Of a stretch of DNA of 64,000 nucleotides, positions 8,738 through 19,070 are shown in pieces. Under the pieces are notes generated by a model that was not told the DNA's origin, searched no databases, and was given only the letters and a program-made list of their open reading frames with translations. The DNA is taken from assembly GCF_009707125.1 (NCBI RefSeq), contig NZ_WLVL01000037.1, positions 1 through 64,000 of the forward strand, read 5' to 3'. Source of the DNA: Arsenicicoccus cauae. Lineage in GTDB: Bacteria; Actinomycetota; Actinomycetes; Actinomycetales; Dermatophilaceae. How positions within the stretch are numbered: position 1 is the first letter of the stretch; each line of letters starts with the position of its first letter. The translations under genes and the position numbers were made by a program.

Positions 8738-9055
8738 TCACGCGGCCGAGCGTGCGGAGGTGGAGGCTGGCGCGAGCTCGCGCTCTGCGGACACCGGGAG
8801 CGGGACGGGTGCCGACATCCGCTCGGAGGCGGCGACCCGGGTGGACACGTCCCCGAGGACGGTCGACAGGGGCACGTCCAGCGCCGCACAGATCGAGGAG
8901 ATGAGCTCCGAGGACGCTTCCTTCTCGCCACGCTCGACCTCGGACAGGTAGCCGAGGGAGACCTTGGCGGACGCGGACACGTCCCGGAGCGTGCGACCGA
9001 GGGTGCGCCGGCGGTCGCGCAGTACCTGGCCCAGCTCACGACGCAGCAGGGTCAT
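8738..9055 (-). CDS. clgR: ClgR-family helix-turn-helix regulator
   Basis: A 105-residue XRE-type regulator matching ClgR/PopR, which activates clp protease and chaperone genes in actinobacteria. The HTH covers about residues 17-50, with the family sequence [18 protein letters not shown]. The C-terminal tail is Ala-rich and ends SAA; ClgR ends in hydrophobic Ala-containing residues in other species, where Clp degrades it, so this may be a degradation tail (inference). The ATG at 9055 is preceded by GGGAG. Position after pgsA-cinA is the standard one. Confidence 0.9.
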   Translation of the reverse strand: MTLLRRELGQVLRDRRRTLGRTLRDVSASAKVSLGYLSEVERGEKEASSELISSICAALDVPLSTVLGDVSTRVAASERMSAPVPLPVSAERELAPASTSARSAA

Positions 9056-9185
9056 CCCTCGCTCCCTTCTCGGCCAGCACGCACGTGCGTGGCCCACGAT
9101 AGCGCGCCAGCCCCACGGCGGCCCTCCTGCCATGCGGACCACCCCTCGGTCGGCGCAGCCCGGCCCGCGTGTCCCGCCTCCCCCC

Positions 9186-9206
9186 CGATCTCCCCCCTGC
9201 AGATCG
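9186..9206 (+). other. hairpin with C6 loop between cinA and clgR
   Basis: CGATCT (9186-9191) and AGATCG (9201-9206) form a six-pair stem with a nine-base loop that holds six consecutive C. A second C7 run lies immediately upstream (9180-9186 region). The rest of the 233-base gap between cinA and clgR (9056-9288) shows no gene. Confidence 0.35.
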
Positions 9207-9288
9207 CGAGGGTCGGCGCCAAGGAGGTCCGACCAAAGGCTCACGATCCGGAGGGAGGGGGCTGTGCGCCCTCTGCACAACGCTGGGA

Positions 9289-9789
9289 TCAGCCCAGACC
9301 TTCCAGGGCGCGCGCCAGCACCGCCTGCACGCTCGCCGCCCGGATCGCCGCGCGTTCCCCCGCCAGCGTGAGCCTCCACGCCCGGCAGCCGGACGCGTCC
9401 GCCACAGCGACGTAGACCGTCCCGACCGGCTCGCCGTCCGCCGGGTCCGGACCCGCGACGCCGGTCGTCGCGAGACCGACGTCGGCGCGGCACACCCGCC
9501 GGGCCCCCTCGGCCAGCTGCCGGGCGACCTCGTCGTTGACCGCGCCGCGGGCCGCCAGCAGGGCAGCCTCGACCCCGAGCACCTCGGCCTTGACGTCATA
9601 GGCGTATGCCACGACCCCGCCGCGCACGACCGCACTCGCGCCCGGGACGCTCACCAGGTCAGCCACGACGAGCCCCCCGGTCAGCGACTCGGCGGTCGCC
9701 ACGGTCAGACCGCGCTCGGCCAGCCGCGCCACCAGGCGGCTCGCCAGGTCGGACCTGTCCGAGCCGTATGCCGTCCCGCCCGCCGTCAC
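9289..9789 (-). CDS. cinA: CinA C-terminal domain protein (NMN amidohydrolase family)
   Basis: A 166-residue protein consisting only of the CinA C-terminal (PncC-type) domain, which in characterised members deamidates nicotinamide mononucleotide. Family motifs are [11 protein letters not shown], a [17 protein letters not shown] segment and the [22 protein letters not shown] block. The GTG start at 9789 overlaps the TGA of pgsA by four bases (GTGA), giving translational coupling. Actinobacteria commonly carry this single-domain form between pgsA and clgR. Confidence 0.92.
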   Translation of the reverse strand: MTAGGTAYGSDRSDLASRLVARLAERGLTVATAESLTGGLVVADLVSVPGASAVVRGGVVAYAYDVKAEVLGVEAALLAARGAVNDEVARQLAEGARRVCRADVGLATTGVAGPDPADGEPVGTVYVAVADASGCRAWRLTLAGERAAIRAASVQAVLARALEGLG

Positions 9790-10394
9790 GCCCCGCCGCC
9801 GGGACGCGCGTCCCGCCGCAGCCGGTGCGCTGCGAGGAGGTAGTCGACGCCGGTGACGACGGTGACGACCAGCGCGGCGGCCATGACGAGGGCGCACGCC
9901 CAGTGCCACAGGTCGTTGCCGGGCAGGACGTACATGCCGAGGGCGATGGCCTGCAGCATGGTCTTGAGCTTGCCGCCACGACTCGCCGCCATCACGCCGT
10001 AACGGATCACGACGAAGCGCAGCAGCGTGATCCCCAGCTCGCGCACGAGGATGACGACCGTCACCCACCACCAGAGGTCGCCGATCAGCGACAGACAGAT
10101 CAGGCCGGCGCCCATGAGGGCCTTGTCGGCGATCGGGTCGGCGAGCTTGCCGAAGTCGGTGATCAGGCCGCGCGAGCGTGCGAGGTCCCCGTCGATCTTG
10201 TCCGTGACCGAGGCGAGGACGAAGACGCCCCAGGCCCACCACCGGTCGCTCGCGTCCAGCCCGCCCTGACGCATGAGCAACCACACGAACACGGGGACGA
10301 GCAGGATCCGCAGCATCGTCAGCGCGTTGGCGATGTTCCAATTGCTGACGTGCCGCTGCGGGGCGCGTCCCCCGGGCGTCACGGGTGCGCTCAC
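9786..10394 (-). CDS. pgsA: CDP-diacylglycerol-glycerol-3-phosphate phosphatidyltransferase
   Basis: A 202-residue integral membrane enzyme that makes phosphatidylglycerophosphate from CDP-diacylglycerol. The CDP-alcohol phosphotransferase motif D-G-x2-A-R-x8-G-x3-D-x3-D is complete (DGDLARSR...GKLADPIAD). Several hydrophobic helices follow. It starts with an ATG that overlaps the rimO stop (ATGA) and ends overlapping cinA. The alternative, another CDP-alcohol phosphotransferase, is less likely because this gene position is the pgsA locus in actinobacteria. Confidence 0.92.
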   Translation of the reverse strand: MSAPVTPGGRAPQRHVSNWNIANALTMLRILLVPVFVWLLMRQGGLDASDRWWAWGVFVLASVTDKIDGDLARSRGLITDFGKLADPIADKALMGAGLICLSLIGDLWWWVTVVILVRELGITLLRFVVIRYGVMAASRGGKLKTMLQAIALGMYVLPGNDLWHWACALVMAAALVVTVVTGVDYLLAAHRLRRDARPGGGA

Positions 10395-11992
10395 GACGCG
10401 GCCCCCGGCTGCGGCTCAGCGGTCTCGGTCAGGGTCTCGGCCGTCGCCTCCGCGAGCGGCTCGGCCACCAGGTCGACGCCCTCGCTCGCCACGACGGTCG
10501 CGCGCACGAGGTCGCCCACACGAGGCAGGGGCGCGCCGTCGGCATACGAGAGCAGGGTCACGCCGTCGACGTCGGGCCCCTGGAAGGGCGAGCGCCCGAC
10601 GACCTCGACGGCACCACCCGAACCCCCGACCTCATCCTTAGCCTCAGCCTGCTCGACGGACTCGACCAGCACCTCGACGACCGACCCCACCCGCTCATCG
10701 GCCCGCTGGGCCATCAGCTCGTCCACGAGCGCCTGCACGCGGGCCACCCGCTCTGCCACGACGTCCTCGTCGACCTTGTCGGCGTAACCCTCGGCCTCGG
10801 TGCCGTCCTCGTCGGAGTAGCCGAAGACGCCCACGACGTCGAGCCGGGCCGCTGCGAGGAAGCGTTCGAGCTCGGCCACGTCGTCGTCGGTCTCGCCGGG
10901 GAAGCCCACGATGACGTTGGACCGGATGCCGGCGTCCGGCCGGATCGCCCGGATCTGCTCGACGAGCCTCAGGAAGGCCTCGGTCGACCCGAACCGCCGC
11001 ATCCGGCGCAGCACCGGCTCGCTCGCGTGCTGGAAGGAGATGTCGAAGTAGGGGACGACGGTCGGCACGCGCAGCAGCGTCTCGATCAGACCCGGACGGA
11101 TCTCGGCGGGCTGGAGGTAGGACACGCGGATGCGGGGCAGCCCCTCGATCTCGCCGAGCGACTCGACGAGCGACTCGAGCAGCCGCAGGTCGCCGAGGTC
11201 CTTGCCGTAGGACGTGGAGTTCTCCGACACGAGGAAGACCTCGCGGACGCCCTGGTCGACGAGCCAGCGCGCCTCGGCCAGCACGTCGGCGGGGCGGCGC
11301 GACACGAACGACCCGCGAAAGGCCGGGATCGCGCAGAAGGCGCACCGCCGGTCGCACCCGGAGGCGATCTTGAGGGGGGCCCAGGGGCGCCCGTCGAGCC
11401 GGCGGCGCACGACCCGGGGCCCGCTGTCCGGGGCGACGCCGGCCGGCAGGTCGGGCACCTGCGCCACGCCCGCGTCGGGCAGGGCGTCGACAGCGGCCCC
11501 GTGCCCCGGCAGCGCCACGCCGGTCGAGGCGACCTGGCGGGCGGCCGGGGACAGCGGCAGCAGGCGGCGCCGGTCGCCCGGCACATGCGCCTCGGGGGTG
11601 CTCCCCGCGAGGATGGCGCGCAGGTGCGAGCTCATGTCGGTGTAGGAGTCGAAGCCCAGCACCGCGTCGGCCTCGGGCAGCTGGTCGGCCAGCTCCTTGC
11701 CGTAGCGCTCGGCGAGGCAGCCCACGGCCACGACCTTCTGGGTGCGCCCGTGCTCCTTGAGGTCGGAGGCCTCGAGCAGGGCGTCGATGGAGTCCTTCTT
11801 GGCCTGCTCGACAAAGCCGCAGGTGTTGACCACCGCGACGTCGGCGTCGGCCGCGTCGTCGACGAGCCGCCAGCCTCCGTCGGCGAGCCGGCCCGCCAAC
11901 TCCTCGGAGTCCACCTCGTTGCGGGCACACCCCAGCGTCACGACGGCCACGGTCCTCGGAGCGTGCAGGTCGGTCTCGGGGTCAGCGGTCAT
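10391..11992 (-). CDS. rimO: ribosomal protein S12 methylthiotransferase RimO
   Basis: A 533-residue radical SAM methylthiotransferase that modifies an aspartate of ribosomal protein S12. It has the N-terminal UPF0004 domain ([27 protein letters not shown] with [4Fe-4S] cysteines), the radical SAM motif CDRRCAFC and a C-terminal TRAM domain. It is longer than the usual 430-490 residues because of an Ala/Pro-rich insert between the two N-terminal domains (around residues 155-205). First gene of rimO-pgsA-cinA-clgR; a TAGGGT -10 lies six bases before its ATG. Confidence 0.93.
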   Translation of the reverse strand: MTADPETDLHAPRTVAVVTLGCARNEVDSEELAGRLADGGWRLVDDAADADVAVVNTCGFVEQAKKDSIDALLEASDLKEHGRTQKVVAVGCLAERYGKELADQLPEADAVLGFDSYTDMSSHLRAILAGSTPEAHVPGDRRRLLPLSPAARQVASTGVALPGHGAAVDALPDAGVAQVPDLPAGVAPDSGPRVVRRRLDGRPWAPLKIASGCDRRCAFCAIPAFRGSFVSRRPADVLAEARWLVDQGVREVFLVSENSTSYGKDLGDLRLLESLVESLGEIEGLPRIRVSYLQPAEIRPGLIETLLRVPTVVPYFDISFQHASEPVLRRMRRFGSTEAFLRLVEQIRAIRPDAGIRSNVIVGFPGETDDDVAELERFLAAARLDVVGVFGYSDEDGTEAEGYADKVDEDVVAERVARVQALVDELMAQRADERVGSVVEVLVESVEQAEAKDEVGGSGGAVEVVGRSPFQGPDVDGVTLLSYADGAPLPRVGDLVRATVVASEGVDLVAEPLAEATAETLTETAEPQPGAAS

Positions 11993-11998
11993 GGGACA

Positions 11999-12004
11999 AC
12001 CCTA
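11999..12004 (-). promoter_or_regulatory. -10 element of rimO (leaderless)
   Basis: TAGGGT on the minus strand, six bases from the rimO ATG, with no Shine-Dalgarno sequence between. It points away from the kdp operon. Confidence 0.5.
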
Positions 12005-12080
12005 GATGCCACCGGGGCGATCGCCCTCATGCCTGCACCGGCCCCCCGGCCCGACCGTGCGGCCGGGGCCGCCGGAGGCG

Positions 12081-12118
12081 CGTCAAGAAGGCGTCAAGAC
12101 CCGTCAACCAGCCGTCAA
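12081..12118 (+). promoter_or_regulatory. four CGTCAA direct repeats, candidate KdpE operator
   Basis: CGTCAA occurs at 12081, 12092, 12102 and 12113, spaced 11, 10 and 11 bases, so all four fall on one face of the helix. The array ends about 40 bases before kdpF. OmpR/PhoB-family regulators such as KdpE bind direct repeats with this period as head-to-tail dimers. The link to KdpE is inference from position and geometry. Confidence 0.6.
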
Positions 12119-12159
12119 ACGGCCCGGTCGGGCAGGCGCCCGGTGCTGGAGTGGCGCCC

Positions 12160-12246
12160 GTGATCGAAGACATCCTCGTCGGCCTCGTCGCCGCCTCTCT
12201 CGCCGTCTACCTCCTGGTGGCCCTGCTGCGGCCCGAAGGCCGGTGA
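12160..12246 (+). CDS. kdpF: KdpF small subunit of the Kdp potassium ATPase
   Basis: A 28-residue single-span membrane peptide beginning MIEDILVGLVAASLAVYLL and ending ALLRPEGR. Length, hydrophobic core and the Leu-rich, RPE-type end fit KdpF, which stabilises the KdpABC complex. It starts at GTG 12160 with CTGGAG upstream and ends six bases before kdpA. An in-frame GTG at 12151 would add three residues. Confidence 0.85.
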   Translation: MIEDILVGLVAASLAVYLLVALLRPEGR

Positions 12247-12252
12247 CCCATC

Positions 12253-13890
12253 GTGGGTGACCTCCTGACCGTCCTGGCGCTCGTCGCGCTGCTGGGGATC
12301 GTCCACGTGCCCCTCGGGACCTGGATGGCCCGGGTCTACACGTCGACCCGCCACCTGTGGGTGGAGCGCGTGCTCTACCGCGCCGCGGGCGTCAACCCGG
12401 ACGGCGAGCAGACCTGGCGCTCCTACGCCCTCTCCGTGATGGGCTTCTCCGTCGCCTCGGTCCTCGGGCTGTGGGCGCTGATCACGGCCCAGCGGTGGCT
12501 GCCGCTGCGCGCCGGCCGTGAGGGCATGAGCTGGCACACCGGCCTCAACACCGCGGTGTCCTTCACCACCAACACCAACTGGCAGTCCTATGCCGGGGAG
12601 GTCGGCACCGGGCACCTGGTGCAGATGGCCGGCCTGACGGTGCAGAACTTCGTCTCCGCCGCGGTCGGCATGGCCGTCGCCGTCGCGCTCGTGCGCGGCC
12701 TGGCCCGCGAGCGCACCTGGCGGCTGGGGAGCCTCTGGGTGGACCTGGTCCGGGGCACGGTGCGGATCCTGCTGCCGATCGCGGTGCTCGGGGCGCTGGT
12801 CCTGATCGCGGGCGGCGTGGTGCAGAACCTCGCCAGCCCCACCGAGATCACCACGGTCACGGGGGCGCGCCAGACCGTCCAGGGCGGCCCGGTGGCCTCC
12901 CAGGAGGTCATCAAGCTGCTCGGCACCAACGGCGGCGGCTTCTTCAACGCCAACAGCGCCCACCCCTTCGAGAACCCCAACGCGTTCACCAACCTGGTGG
13001 AGGCCTTCCTGGTGCTGTGCATCCCCTTCTCGCTGCCGTGGACCTACGGGATGCTGGTCCGGGACCGTCGTCAGGGCCACGTCGTGCTGGTGCTCATGGC
13101 CTCGTTGTGGTCGCTCGGCCTGGCCGCGGCCTATGCCGCCGAGCGGGCCGCCGCCACCGGTGCCACCGGCGCCCTGGAGGGCAAGGAGATGCGCTTCGGC
13201 CTCATCGGCTCCGTGCTCTTCGGGACCGCGACCACGGGCACCTCCACGGGTGCGGTCAACTCGATGCACGACTCCTACAGCGCCCTCGGCGGCGGGATGC
13301 TCATGCTCAACATGATGCTGGGCGAGGTCTCCCCCGGCGGCGTGGGCACCGGGCTCTACTCCGCGCTGATCCTGGCGATCATCACGGTCTTCATCGCCGG
13401 CCTGATGGTGGGCCGCACCCCGGAGATCCTCGGCAAGCAGATCGGCCGCCGCGAGATCACCTGCGCGGCGCTCTACGTCATCGCGATGCCGGCCCTGGTG
13501 CTCGCGGGCACCGCGATCGCCCTGTCGGTGCCCGTCTCGCGGGACGCGCTGCTCAACGTCGGGCCCCACGGCCTGTCGGAGATGCTCTACGCCTTCACCT
13601 CGGCGTCCAACAACAACGGCTCCGCCTTCGCCGGGCTGTCGGCCGACCAGCCGCTGCTCAACCTCATGCTGGCCGCCTGCATGTTCCTCGGCCGCTTCGT
13701 CCCGATCGTGCTGGCGCTGGCGCTCGCGGGCTCGCTCGCCGAGCAGCGCCGTCGCCCGGTCACCGACGGCACCATGCCGACCCACACGCCGGTCTTCGCG
13801 GGCCTGCTGGTCGCGATCACCATCGTCCTGGCCGGTCTCACCTTCTTCCCCTCCCTCGCCCTCGGACCCCTCGCGGAGGCCCTGTCATGA
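12253..13890 (+). CDS. kdpA: Kdp potassium-transporting ATPase subunit A
   Basis: A 545-residue polytopic membrane protein that forms the K+ selectivity pore of the KdpFABC pump, active at very low external K+. The [16 protein letters not shown] segment is a filter-region signature, and further pore repeats ([33 protein letters not shown]) are all present. It starts at GTG 12253 and its stop overlaps the kdpB ATG (ATGA). Full-length and intact. Confidence 0.96.
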   Translation: MGDLLTVLALVALLGIVHVPLGTWMARVYTSTRHLWVERVLYRAAGVNPDGEQTWRSYALSVMGFSVASVLGLWALITAQRWLPLRAGREGMSWHTGLNTAVSFTTNTNWQSYAGEVGTGHLVQMAGLTVQNFVSAAVGMAVAVALVRGLARERTWRLGSLWVDLVRGTVRILLPIAVLGALVLIAGGVVQNLASPTEITTVTGARQTVQGGPVASQEVIKLLGTNGGGFFNANSAHPFENPNAFTNLVEAFLVLCIPFSLPWTYGMLVRDRRQGHVVLVLMASLWSLGLAAAYAAERAAATGATGALEGKEMRFGLIGSVLFGTATTGTSTGAVNSMHDSYSALGGGMLMLNMMLGEVSPGGVGTGLYSALILAIITVFIAGLMVGRTPEILGKQIGRREITCAALYVIAMPALVLAGTAIALSVPVSRDALLNVGPHGLSEMLYAFTSASNNNGSAFAGLSADQPLLNLMLAACMFLGRFVPIVLALALAGSLAEQRRRPVTDGTMPTHTPVFAGLLVAITIVLAGLTFFPSLALGPLAEALS

Positions 13891-15953
13891 GCGCCACCAC
13901 CCACGCGCACCGCGAGCAGAGCCGGCCGCTGTGGAGCACCGCCGCGGCGGCCCTGCCCCAGGCCCTGGCCAAGCTGGACCCGCGGCACGCCGTGCACACC
14001 CCGGTCATCTTCGTCGTCTGGGTGAGCGCGGTCGTCACCACGGTCCTGGCCGTGGTGCACCCCTCGGTCTTTTCCGTCAGCGTGGCGCTGTGGCTGTGGG
14101 CGACCATCGTCTTCGCCAACCTGGCCGAGGCCGTCGCCGAGGGCCGGGGCAAGGCCCAGGCCGACTCGCTGCGCAAGGCCAAGGTCGAGGCGCGGGCCCG
14201 GCGGCTGCGCGCCGACGGCTCCGAGGAGGAGGTCCCCGGCGCGGAGCTGGCGATCGGCGACCTGGTCGTCGTCGAGGCCGGTCAGGTCATCCCCGGCGAC
14301 GGCGACGTGGTCGAGGGCGTCGCCACGGTCGACGAGTCCGCGATCACCGGCGAGTCCGCCCCCGTGATCCGCGAGTCCGGTGGCGACCGGTGCGCCGTGA
14401 CCGGTGGCACGACCGTCCTGTCGGACCGGATCGTGGTCAAGATCACGACCAAGCCGGGCGAGAGCTTCATCGACCGGATGATCTCCCTCGTCGAGGGCGC
14501 CGCCCGGCAGAAGACGCCCAACGAGATCGCCCTGGACATCCTGCTCACCACGTTGACCCTGATCTTCCTGCTGGCGGTGAGCGCCATCGCCCCGATCGCG
14601 GCGTGGAGCGGCGCCCGGCCCAGCCTGATCGTGCTGGTCGCACTGCTGGTGTGCCTCATCCCCACCACGATCGGAGCGCTCCTGTCGGCCATCGGCATCG
14701 CCGGCATGGACCGGCTCGTCCAGCGCAACGTCCTGGCCATGTCCGGCCGCGCCGTGGAGGCCGCCGGCGACGTGTCCACGCTGCTGCTGGACAAGACCGG
14801 CACCATCACCTTCGGCAACCGTCGCGCGAGCGAGTTCCTGCCGGTGGCGGGCGTGTCGGTGGAGGAACTCACCGAGGCGACATACCTGTCCTCCCTCGCC
14901 GACGAGACCCCCGAGGGACGCTCGATCATCGACCTGGCCCTAGAGTCGCTCCCGGCGGGCGCGGTGCGCTCCTCGGAGGACCTCGCCCGGGAGGGCGCCG
15001 TGGTCGTCCCCTTCACCGCCCAGACCCGCATGTCGGGCGTGGACCTGCCCGACGGCACCGAGGTGCGCAAGGGTGCGGGCGGCGCGGTGGCCGCGTGGGT
15101 CAAGGACAACGGCGGCCGCGAGGAGTCCGAGCCGGTCGTCCTCGCCGACGGCATTGCCGCGGCCGGCGGTACCCCGCTGACGGTGGCCGTCCGCCGTCCC
15201 GGCCAGCCTCCCGTCGAGCTCGGCGTCGTGCACCTCAAGGACGTCGTCAAGCCCGGTATGGCGGAGCGCTTCGCCCAGCTGCGGGCGATGGGCATCCGCA
15301 CGGTGATGATCACCGGGGACAACCCGCTCACCGCTCGCGCGATCGCCGAGGAGGCCGGCGTCGACGACTTCCTCGCCGAGGCCACCCCCGAGGACAAGCT
15401 CGCCCTAATCCGCAAGGAGCAGGAGGGCGGCCGGCTGGTCGCGATGACTGGCGACGGCACCAACGACGCCCCCGCGCTGGCGCAGGCGGACGTGGGCGTG
15501 GCGATGAACACCGGGACGTCGGCGGCCAAGGAGGCCGGCAACATGGTCGACCTGGACTCCGACCCGACCAAGCTGATCGACGTCGTGGGCATCGGCAAGC
15601 AGCTGCTGATCACGCGCGGGGCGCTGACGACCTTCTCCATCGCCAACGACGTCGCCAAGTACTTCGCGATCATCCCGGCGATGTTCGTGACCGTCTTCCC
15701 CGGCCTGGACCGCCTCAACGTCATGCGGCTCGCCAGCCCCGAGTCGGCGATGCTCTCCGCGGTGATCTTCAACGCGCTGATCATCGTGGCGCTGATCCCG
15801 CTGTCCCTCAAGGGCGTCGCCTACCGGCCGCTCAACGCGTCGCAGCTGCTGCGCCGCAACCTGCTGGTCTACGGGGTCGGCGGCGTCGTCGCCCCCTTCA
15901 TCGGCATCAAGCTCATCGACCTGGTCGTCTCCCACCTCCCCGGACTGGCGTGA
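13887..15953 (+). CDS. kdpB: Kdp potassium-transporting ATPase subunit B (P-type ATPase)
   Basis: A 688-residue P-type ATPase subunit that hydrolyses ATP to drive K+ uptake by KdpA. The phosphorylation motif DKTGT is at Asp302, the actuator TGES motif is in ITGESAPV, and the hinge [12 protein letters not shown] and ITGDNP motifs are present. Start overlaps kdpA by four bases and kdpC begins six bases after the stop, so the three subunits are made together. Confidence 0.97.
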   Translation: MSATTHAHREQSRPLWSTAAAALPQALAKLDPRHAVHTPVIFVVWVSAVVTTVLAVVHPSVFSVSVALWLWATIVFANLAEAVAEGRGKAQADSLRKAKVEARARRLRADGSEEEVPGAELAIGDLVVVEAGQVIPGDGDVVEGVATVDESAITGESAPVIRESGGDRCAVTGGTTVLSDRIVVKITTKPGESFIDRMISLVEGAARQKTPNEIALDILLTTLTLIFLLAVSAIAPIAAWSGARPSLIVLVALLVCLIPTTIGALLSAIGIAGMDRLVQRNVLAMSGRAVEAAGDVSTLLLDKTGTITFGNRRASEFLPVAGVSVEELTEATYLSSLADETPEGRSIIDLALESLPAGAVRSSEDLAREGAVVVPFTAQTRMSGVDLPDGTEVRKGAGGAVAAWVKDNGGREESEPVVLADGIAAAGGTPLTVAVRRPGQPPVELGVVHLKDVVKPGMAERFAQLRAMGIRTVMITGDNPLTARAIAEEAGVDDFLAEATPEDKLALIRKEQEGGRLVAMTGDGTNDAPALAQADVGVAMNTGTSAAKEAGNMVDLDSDPTKLIDVVGIGKQLLITRGALTTFSIANDVAKYFAIIPAMFVTVFPGLDRLNVMRLASPESAMLSAVIFNALIIVALIPLSLKGVAYRPLNASQLLRRNLLVYGVGGVVAPFIGIKLIDLVVSHLPGLA

Positions 15954-15958
15954 TCCCC

Positions 15959-16528
15959 ATGACCTTCCTTCGTCACCTGCGCGCCGGCGCCCTCATGCTG
16001 CTGGCCCTCACCGTCCTCACCGGATTGCTCTACCCCTTCGCGGTCACCGGGGCGGCCCGGGCCCTGCCCGGGCAGGCTGACGGGTCGCGGGTCACCCACG
16101 ACGGCCGGGTCGTGGGCTCCTCGCTGCTCGGCCAGGAGGTCGGGCCCGAGTGGTTCGCCGCTCGCCCCTCGGCCACCGACCACGACGGCGCCACCAGCGG
16201 CGGCTCCAACCTCGGCATGACCCAGCCCGACCAGCGCGCGGCGGTCGCCGAGCGCCACGAGGCTCTGACCCGGGCCAACCCGGACGCGACCGGCCCGGTG
16301 CCCGCCGACGCGCTCACCATGTCCGGCAGCGGCCTGGACCCGCACATCAGCCCGGCCTACGCGCGCTGGCAGGTCGCCCGGGTCGCCCGGGCCCGCGGGC
16401 TGGACGAGGGCCGCGTGCGCGCGCTCGTCGAGCAGCACGTCGAGCACCCCGCCCTGGGCTTCCTCGGCCAGGACCGGGTCAACACGGTCGAGCTCAACCT
16501 CGCGCTCGCCGACCTCGCCAAGGGATAA
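15959..16528 (+). CDS. kdpC: Kdp potassium-transporting ATPase subunit C
   Basis: A 189-residue subunit with one N-terminal transmembrane helix (about residues 8-30) and an extracytoplasmic domain. Family motifs GSxLxGQ-like (VVGSSLLGQ), WFAARPSATD, GGSNLG and DALTMSGSGLDPHISPAYA are intact. KdpC stabilises the complex and is proposed to raise affinity. Between kdpB and kdpD. Confidence 0.95.
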   Translation: MTFLRHLRAGALMLLALTVLTGLLYPFAVTGAARALPGQADGSRVTHDGRVVGSSLLGQEVGPEWFAARPSATDHDGATSGGSNLGMTQPDQRAAVAERHEALTRANPDATGPVPADALTMSGSGLDPHISPAYARWQVARVARARGLDEGRVRALVEQHVEHPALGFLGQDRVNTVELNLALADLAKG

Positions 16529-16538
16529 GAATCAGCCC

Positions 16539-19070
16539 ATGCCTCGTGGATCCCTGCGCGTCTACCTCGGTGCCGCACCCGGTGTCGGCAAGACCGTAGC
16601 CATGCTCGGCGAGGGGGTGCGCCGCCGGGACCGCGGTACCGACGTGGTGGTGGGGGTGGTCGAGACCCACGACCGCCCCTACACCGCGCACATGGTGGGC
16701 GACCTCGAGGTGATCCCCCGCGTCGAGGTGGAGCACCGCGGCGCCCGGATGGCCGAGATGGACGTCGACGCGATCCTGGCGCGCCGCCCCGTGCTGGTCC
16801 TCGTCGACGAGCTCGCCCACACCAACGTCCCCGGCAGCCGCCACGAGAAGCGCTGGCAAGACGTCAAGGAGATCCTTGACGCGGGCATCGGCGTGATCAC
16901 CACGGTCAACATCCAGCACCTGGAGTCGCTCAACGACGCGGTCGCGGGGATCACCGGCGTCCGCCAGCGCGAGACCGTCCCCGACCACGTCGTGCGGGCT
17001 GCGGACCAGATCGAGCTGGTCGACATGACCCCCGAGGCGCTGCGCCGCCGGCTCGCGCACGGCAACGTCTACAAGCGGGAGAAGGTCGACGCCGCCCTGG
17101 CCAACTACTTCCGACCCGGCAACCTCGCCGCCCTGCGCGAGCTGGCCCTGCTCTGGCTGGCGGACCGCGTCGACGAGCGGCTCACCACCTATCGACGGGA
17201 GCAGGGCATCCAGGACACCTGGGCCACCCGGGAGCGGGTCCTCGTGGCCCTCACCGGGGGCGACGAGGGCAGCACACTGCTTCGCACCGGCGCGCGGATC
17301 GCCTCCCGGGGCGCCGGGGGCGAGCTGCACGCGGTCTACGTCGACCGGGCCGACGGGCTGGGCGGGGCCCCGCTGCCGGCGGTCGCCGAGCAGCGCCGGC
17401 TCACCGAGTCCCTCGGCGGGACCTTCCACGTCGTCAGCGGCGAGGACACCGCCGAGGCCATCCTCGAGCTGGCCCGCGCCATCAACGCGACCCAGATCGT
17501 CCTCGGCACCAGCCGACGACCGCTGTGGCGCCGGCTGCTCTCCCCGGGCGTCGGGGAGTCGGTGGTGGACGGCTCCGGGGACATCGACGTCCTGATGACC
17601 ACACATCACCGCGCCGCCATCCGCCGGGTGGACCTCGGCCCCGGGCTCTCCGCCGGCCGGGTGCGCCTCGGCTGGGTGCTCGCGGTCGTGGCCCCGCTGG
17701 TCCTCCTGGGGCTGCTCAGCTTCTTTCCCCTCGCGGGGGGCCTGCCCCTGCAGGTGCTGCTCTACCTGCTCCTCACCGTCGTGGTCGCGGCCGTGGGCGG
17801 CCTCTGGCCGGCGCTGGTCGCGGCCGTCTCCTCCTCCCTGCTGATCAACTGGTTCTTCACCCCGCCGGTGCGCACCCTGACCATCTCCGACCCGCAGAGC
17901 CTGGCCGCGCTGCTCGTCTTCGTCGCGGTGGCGCTGCTGGTGTCCGCGATCGTGCACACCAGCGTCCGCCGGACCGCCCAGGCCCTGGCGGCTCGGCACG
18001 AGTCGGCCGTGCTGGTCGAGCTCTCCCACTCGCTGCTCGGCGCCACCGACCAGCTCGGGCTGCTGCTCGACCGGGCGCGCGACATGTTCCATGCCGAGGG
18101 CGCCGCCATCGAGCACCGGGACGGCGAGGGCGAGGACGCGCCCTGGCGCGTCCTCGAGCAGACCGGCGACCTGGGCGAGGCGGCCGACCGCACCAAGACC
18201 GTCGAGCCGGTGGACGAAGACCACCGGCTGGTCCTGGTCGGGCGGCCGGTCGCGGCGCGGGACTCCCGGCTGCTGGCCGCCTTCGCCGCCCACGCCGGGG
18301 CGATCCTCACCCGGCGCGCCCTGCGCCGCTCGGCGCGCACCGCGGACGAGCTGGCCCGGGACAACCGTGCCCGCACCGCCCTGCTGTCGGCGGTCTCCCA
18401 CGACCTGCGCACCCCCCTCGCCGGCATCAAGGCGGCCGTCACCGGCCTGCGCTCCACCGACGTGGAGTTCAGCCCCGAGGACGAGGCCGAGCTGCTCGAG
18501 GCCATCGAGGACGGCACCGACCGGCTGGACGCGCTGATCGGCAACCTGCTCGACATGTCCCGGATCCAGACCGGCGCTCTGGCCGTGCACCCCCGCGACT
18601 GCGCCGTGGGCCCCGTGGTCGCCGGCGCCGTCGCCACCGTCAGCCGCCCCGAGCTGGTCCAGGTCGACGACTGCGAGGCCGAGGCGCACGTCGACCCCGG
18701 CTTGCTCGAGCGCGTCCTCGGCAACCTCGTCGAGAACGCCCTGCGGCACGGATACGGCTGCCCGGTGACCGTGTCGGCCCGCGCCGACGGCCACCAGGTC
18801 GTCCTGCGCGTCGCCGACAGCGGCCCGGGCGCCGACGACGCGACCCGGGAGCGGATGTTCCTGCCCTTCCAGCGCTACAGCGACCAACGGGCCGAGGGCG
18901 TCGGCCTGGGGCTGGCGATCGCCCGCGGCCTCACCGAGGCGATGCACGGGACCCTTGAGGCCGACGACACGCCCGGTGGTGGGCTGACGATGGTGGTGAC
19001 CCTGCCGGCTGCCGGGTCACGGCATACGGTCGAGATCACCGGCGAGGAGGAAGGGAGCGTGACGGCATGA
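16539..19070 (+). CDS. kdpD: osmosensitive K+ channel sensor histidine kinase KdpD
   Basis: An 843-residue membrane sensor kinase that controls kdp expression according to K+ and osmotic conditions. Order of domains: KdpD N-terminal domain with Walker A GAAPGVGKT (residues 11-19), a UspA-like domain (about 230-370), four transmembrane helices around 375-480, a GAF-like region, then HisKA with His621 in SAVSHDLRTPL and a HATPase_c domain with NLVENALRHG and GVGLGLAIARGL. The stop overlaps kdpE by four bases. In many bacteria the N-terminal domain binds c-di-AMP; whether this one does is not shown. Confidence 0.95.
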   Translation: MPRGSLRVYLGAAPGVGKTVAMLGEGVRRRDRGTDVVVGVVETHDRPYTAHMVGDLEVIPRVEVEHRGARMAEMDVDAILARRPVLVLVDELAHTNVPGSRHEKRWQDVKEILDAGIGVITTVNIQHLESLNDAVAGITGVRQRETVPDHVVRAADQIELVDMTPEALRRRLAHGNVYKREKVDAALANYFRPGNLAALRELALLWLADRVDERLTTYRREQGIQDTWATRERVLVALTGGDEGSTLLRTGARIASRGAGGELHAVYVDRADGLGGAPLPAVAEQRRLTESLGGTFHVVSGEDTAEAILELARAINATQIVLGTSRRPLWRRLLSPGVGESVVDGSGDIDVLMTTHHRAAIRRVDLGPGLSAGRVRLGWVLAVVAPLVLLGLLSFFPLAGGLPLQVLLYLLLTVVVAAVGGLWPALVAAVSSSLLINWFFTPPVRTLTISDPQSLAALLVFVAVALLVSAIVHTSVRRTAQALAARHESAVLVELSHSLLGATDQLGLLLDRARDMFHAEGAAIEHRDGEGEDAPWRVLEQTGDLGEAADRTKTVEPVDEDHRLVLVGRPVAARDSRLLAAFAAHAGAILTRRALRRSARTADELARDNRARTALLSAVSHDLRTPLAGIKAAVTGLRSTDVEFSPEDEAELLEAIEDGTDRLDALIGNLLDMSRIQTGALAVHPRDCAVGPVVAGAVATVSRPELVQVDDCEAEAHVDPGLLERVLGNLVENALRHGYGCPVTVSARADGHQVVLRVADSGPGADDATRERMFLPFQRYSDQRAEGVGLGLAIARGLTEAMHGTLEADDTPGGGLTMVVTLPAAGSRHTVEITGEEEGSVTA

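Noticed and set aside
11993-12159. c-di-AMP (ydaO-type) riboswitch before kdp
   Set aside because: The gap is short and mostly filled by the CGTCAA repeats and GC-rich sequence; none of the conserved riboswitch segments could be seen.
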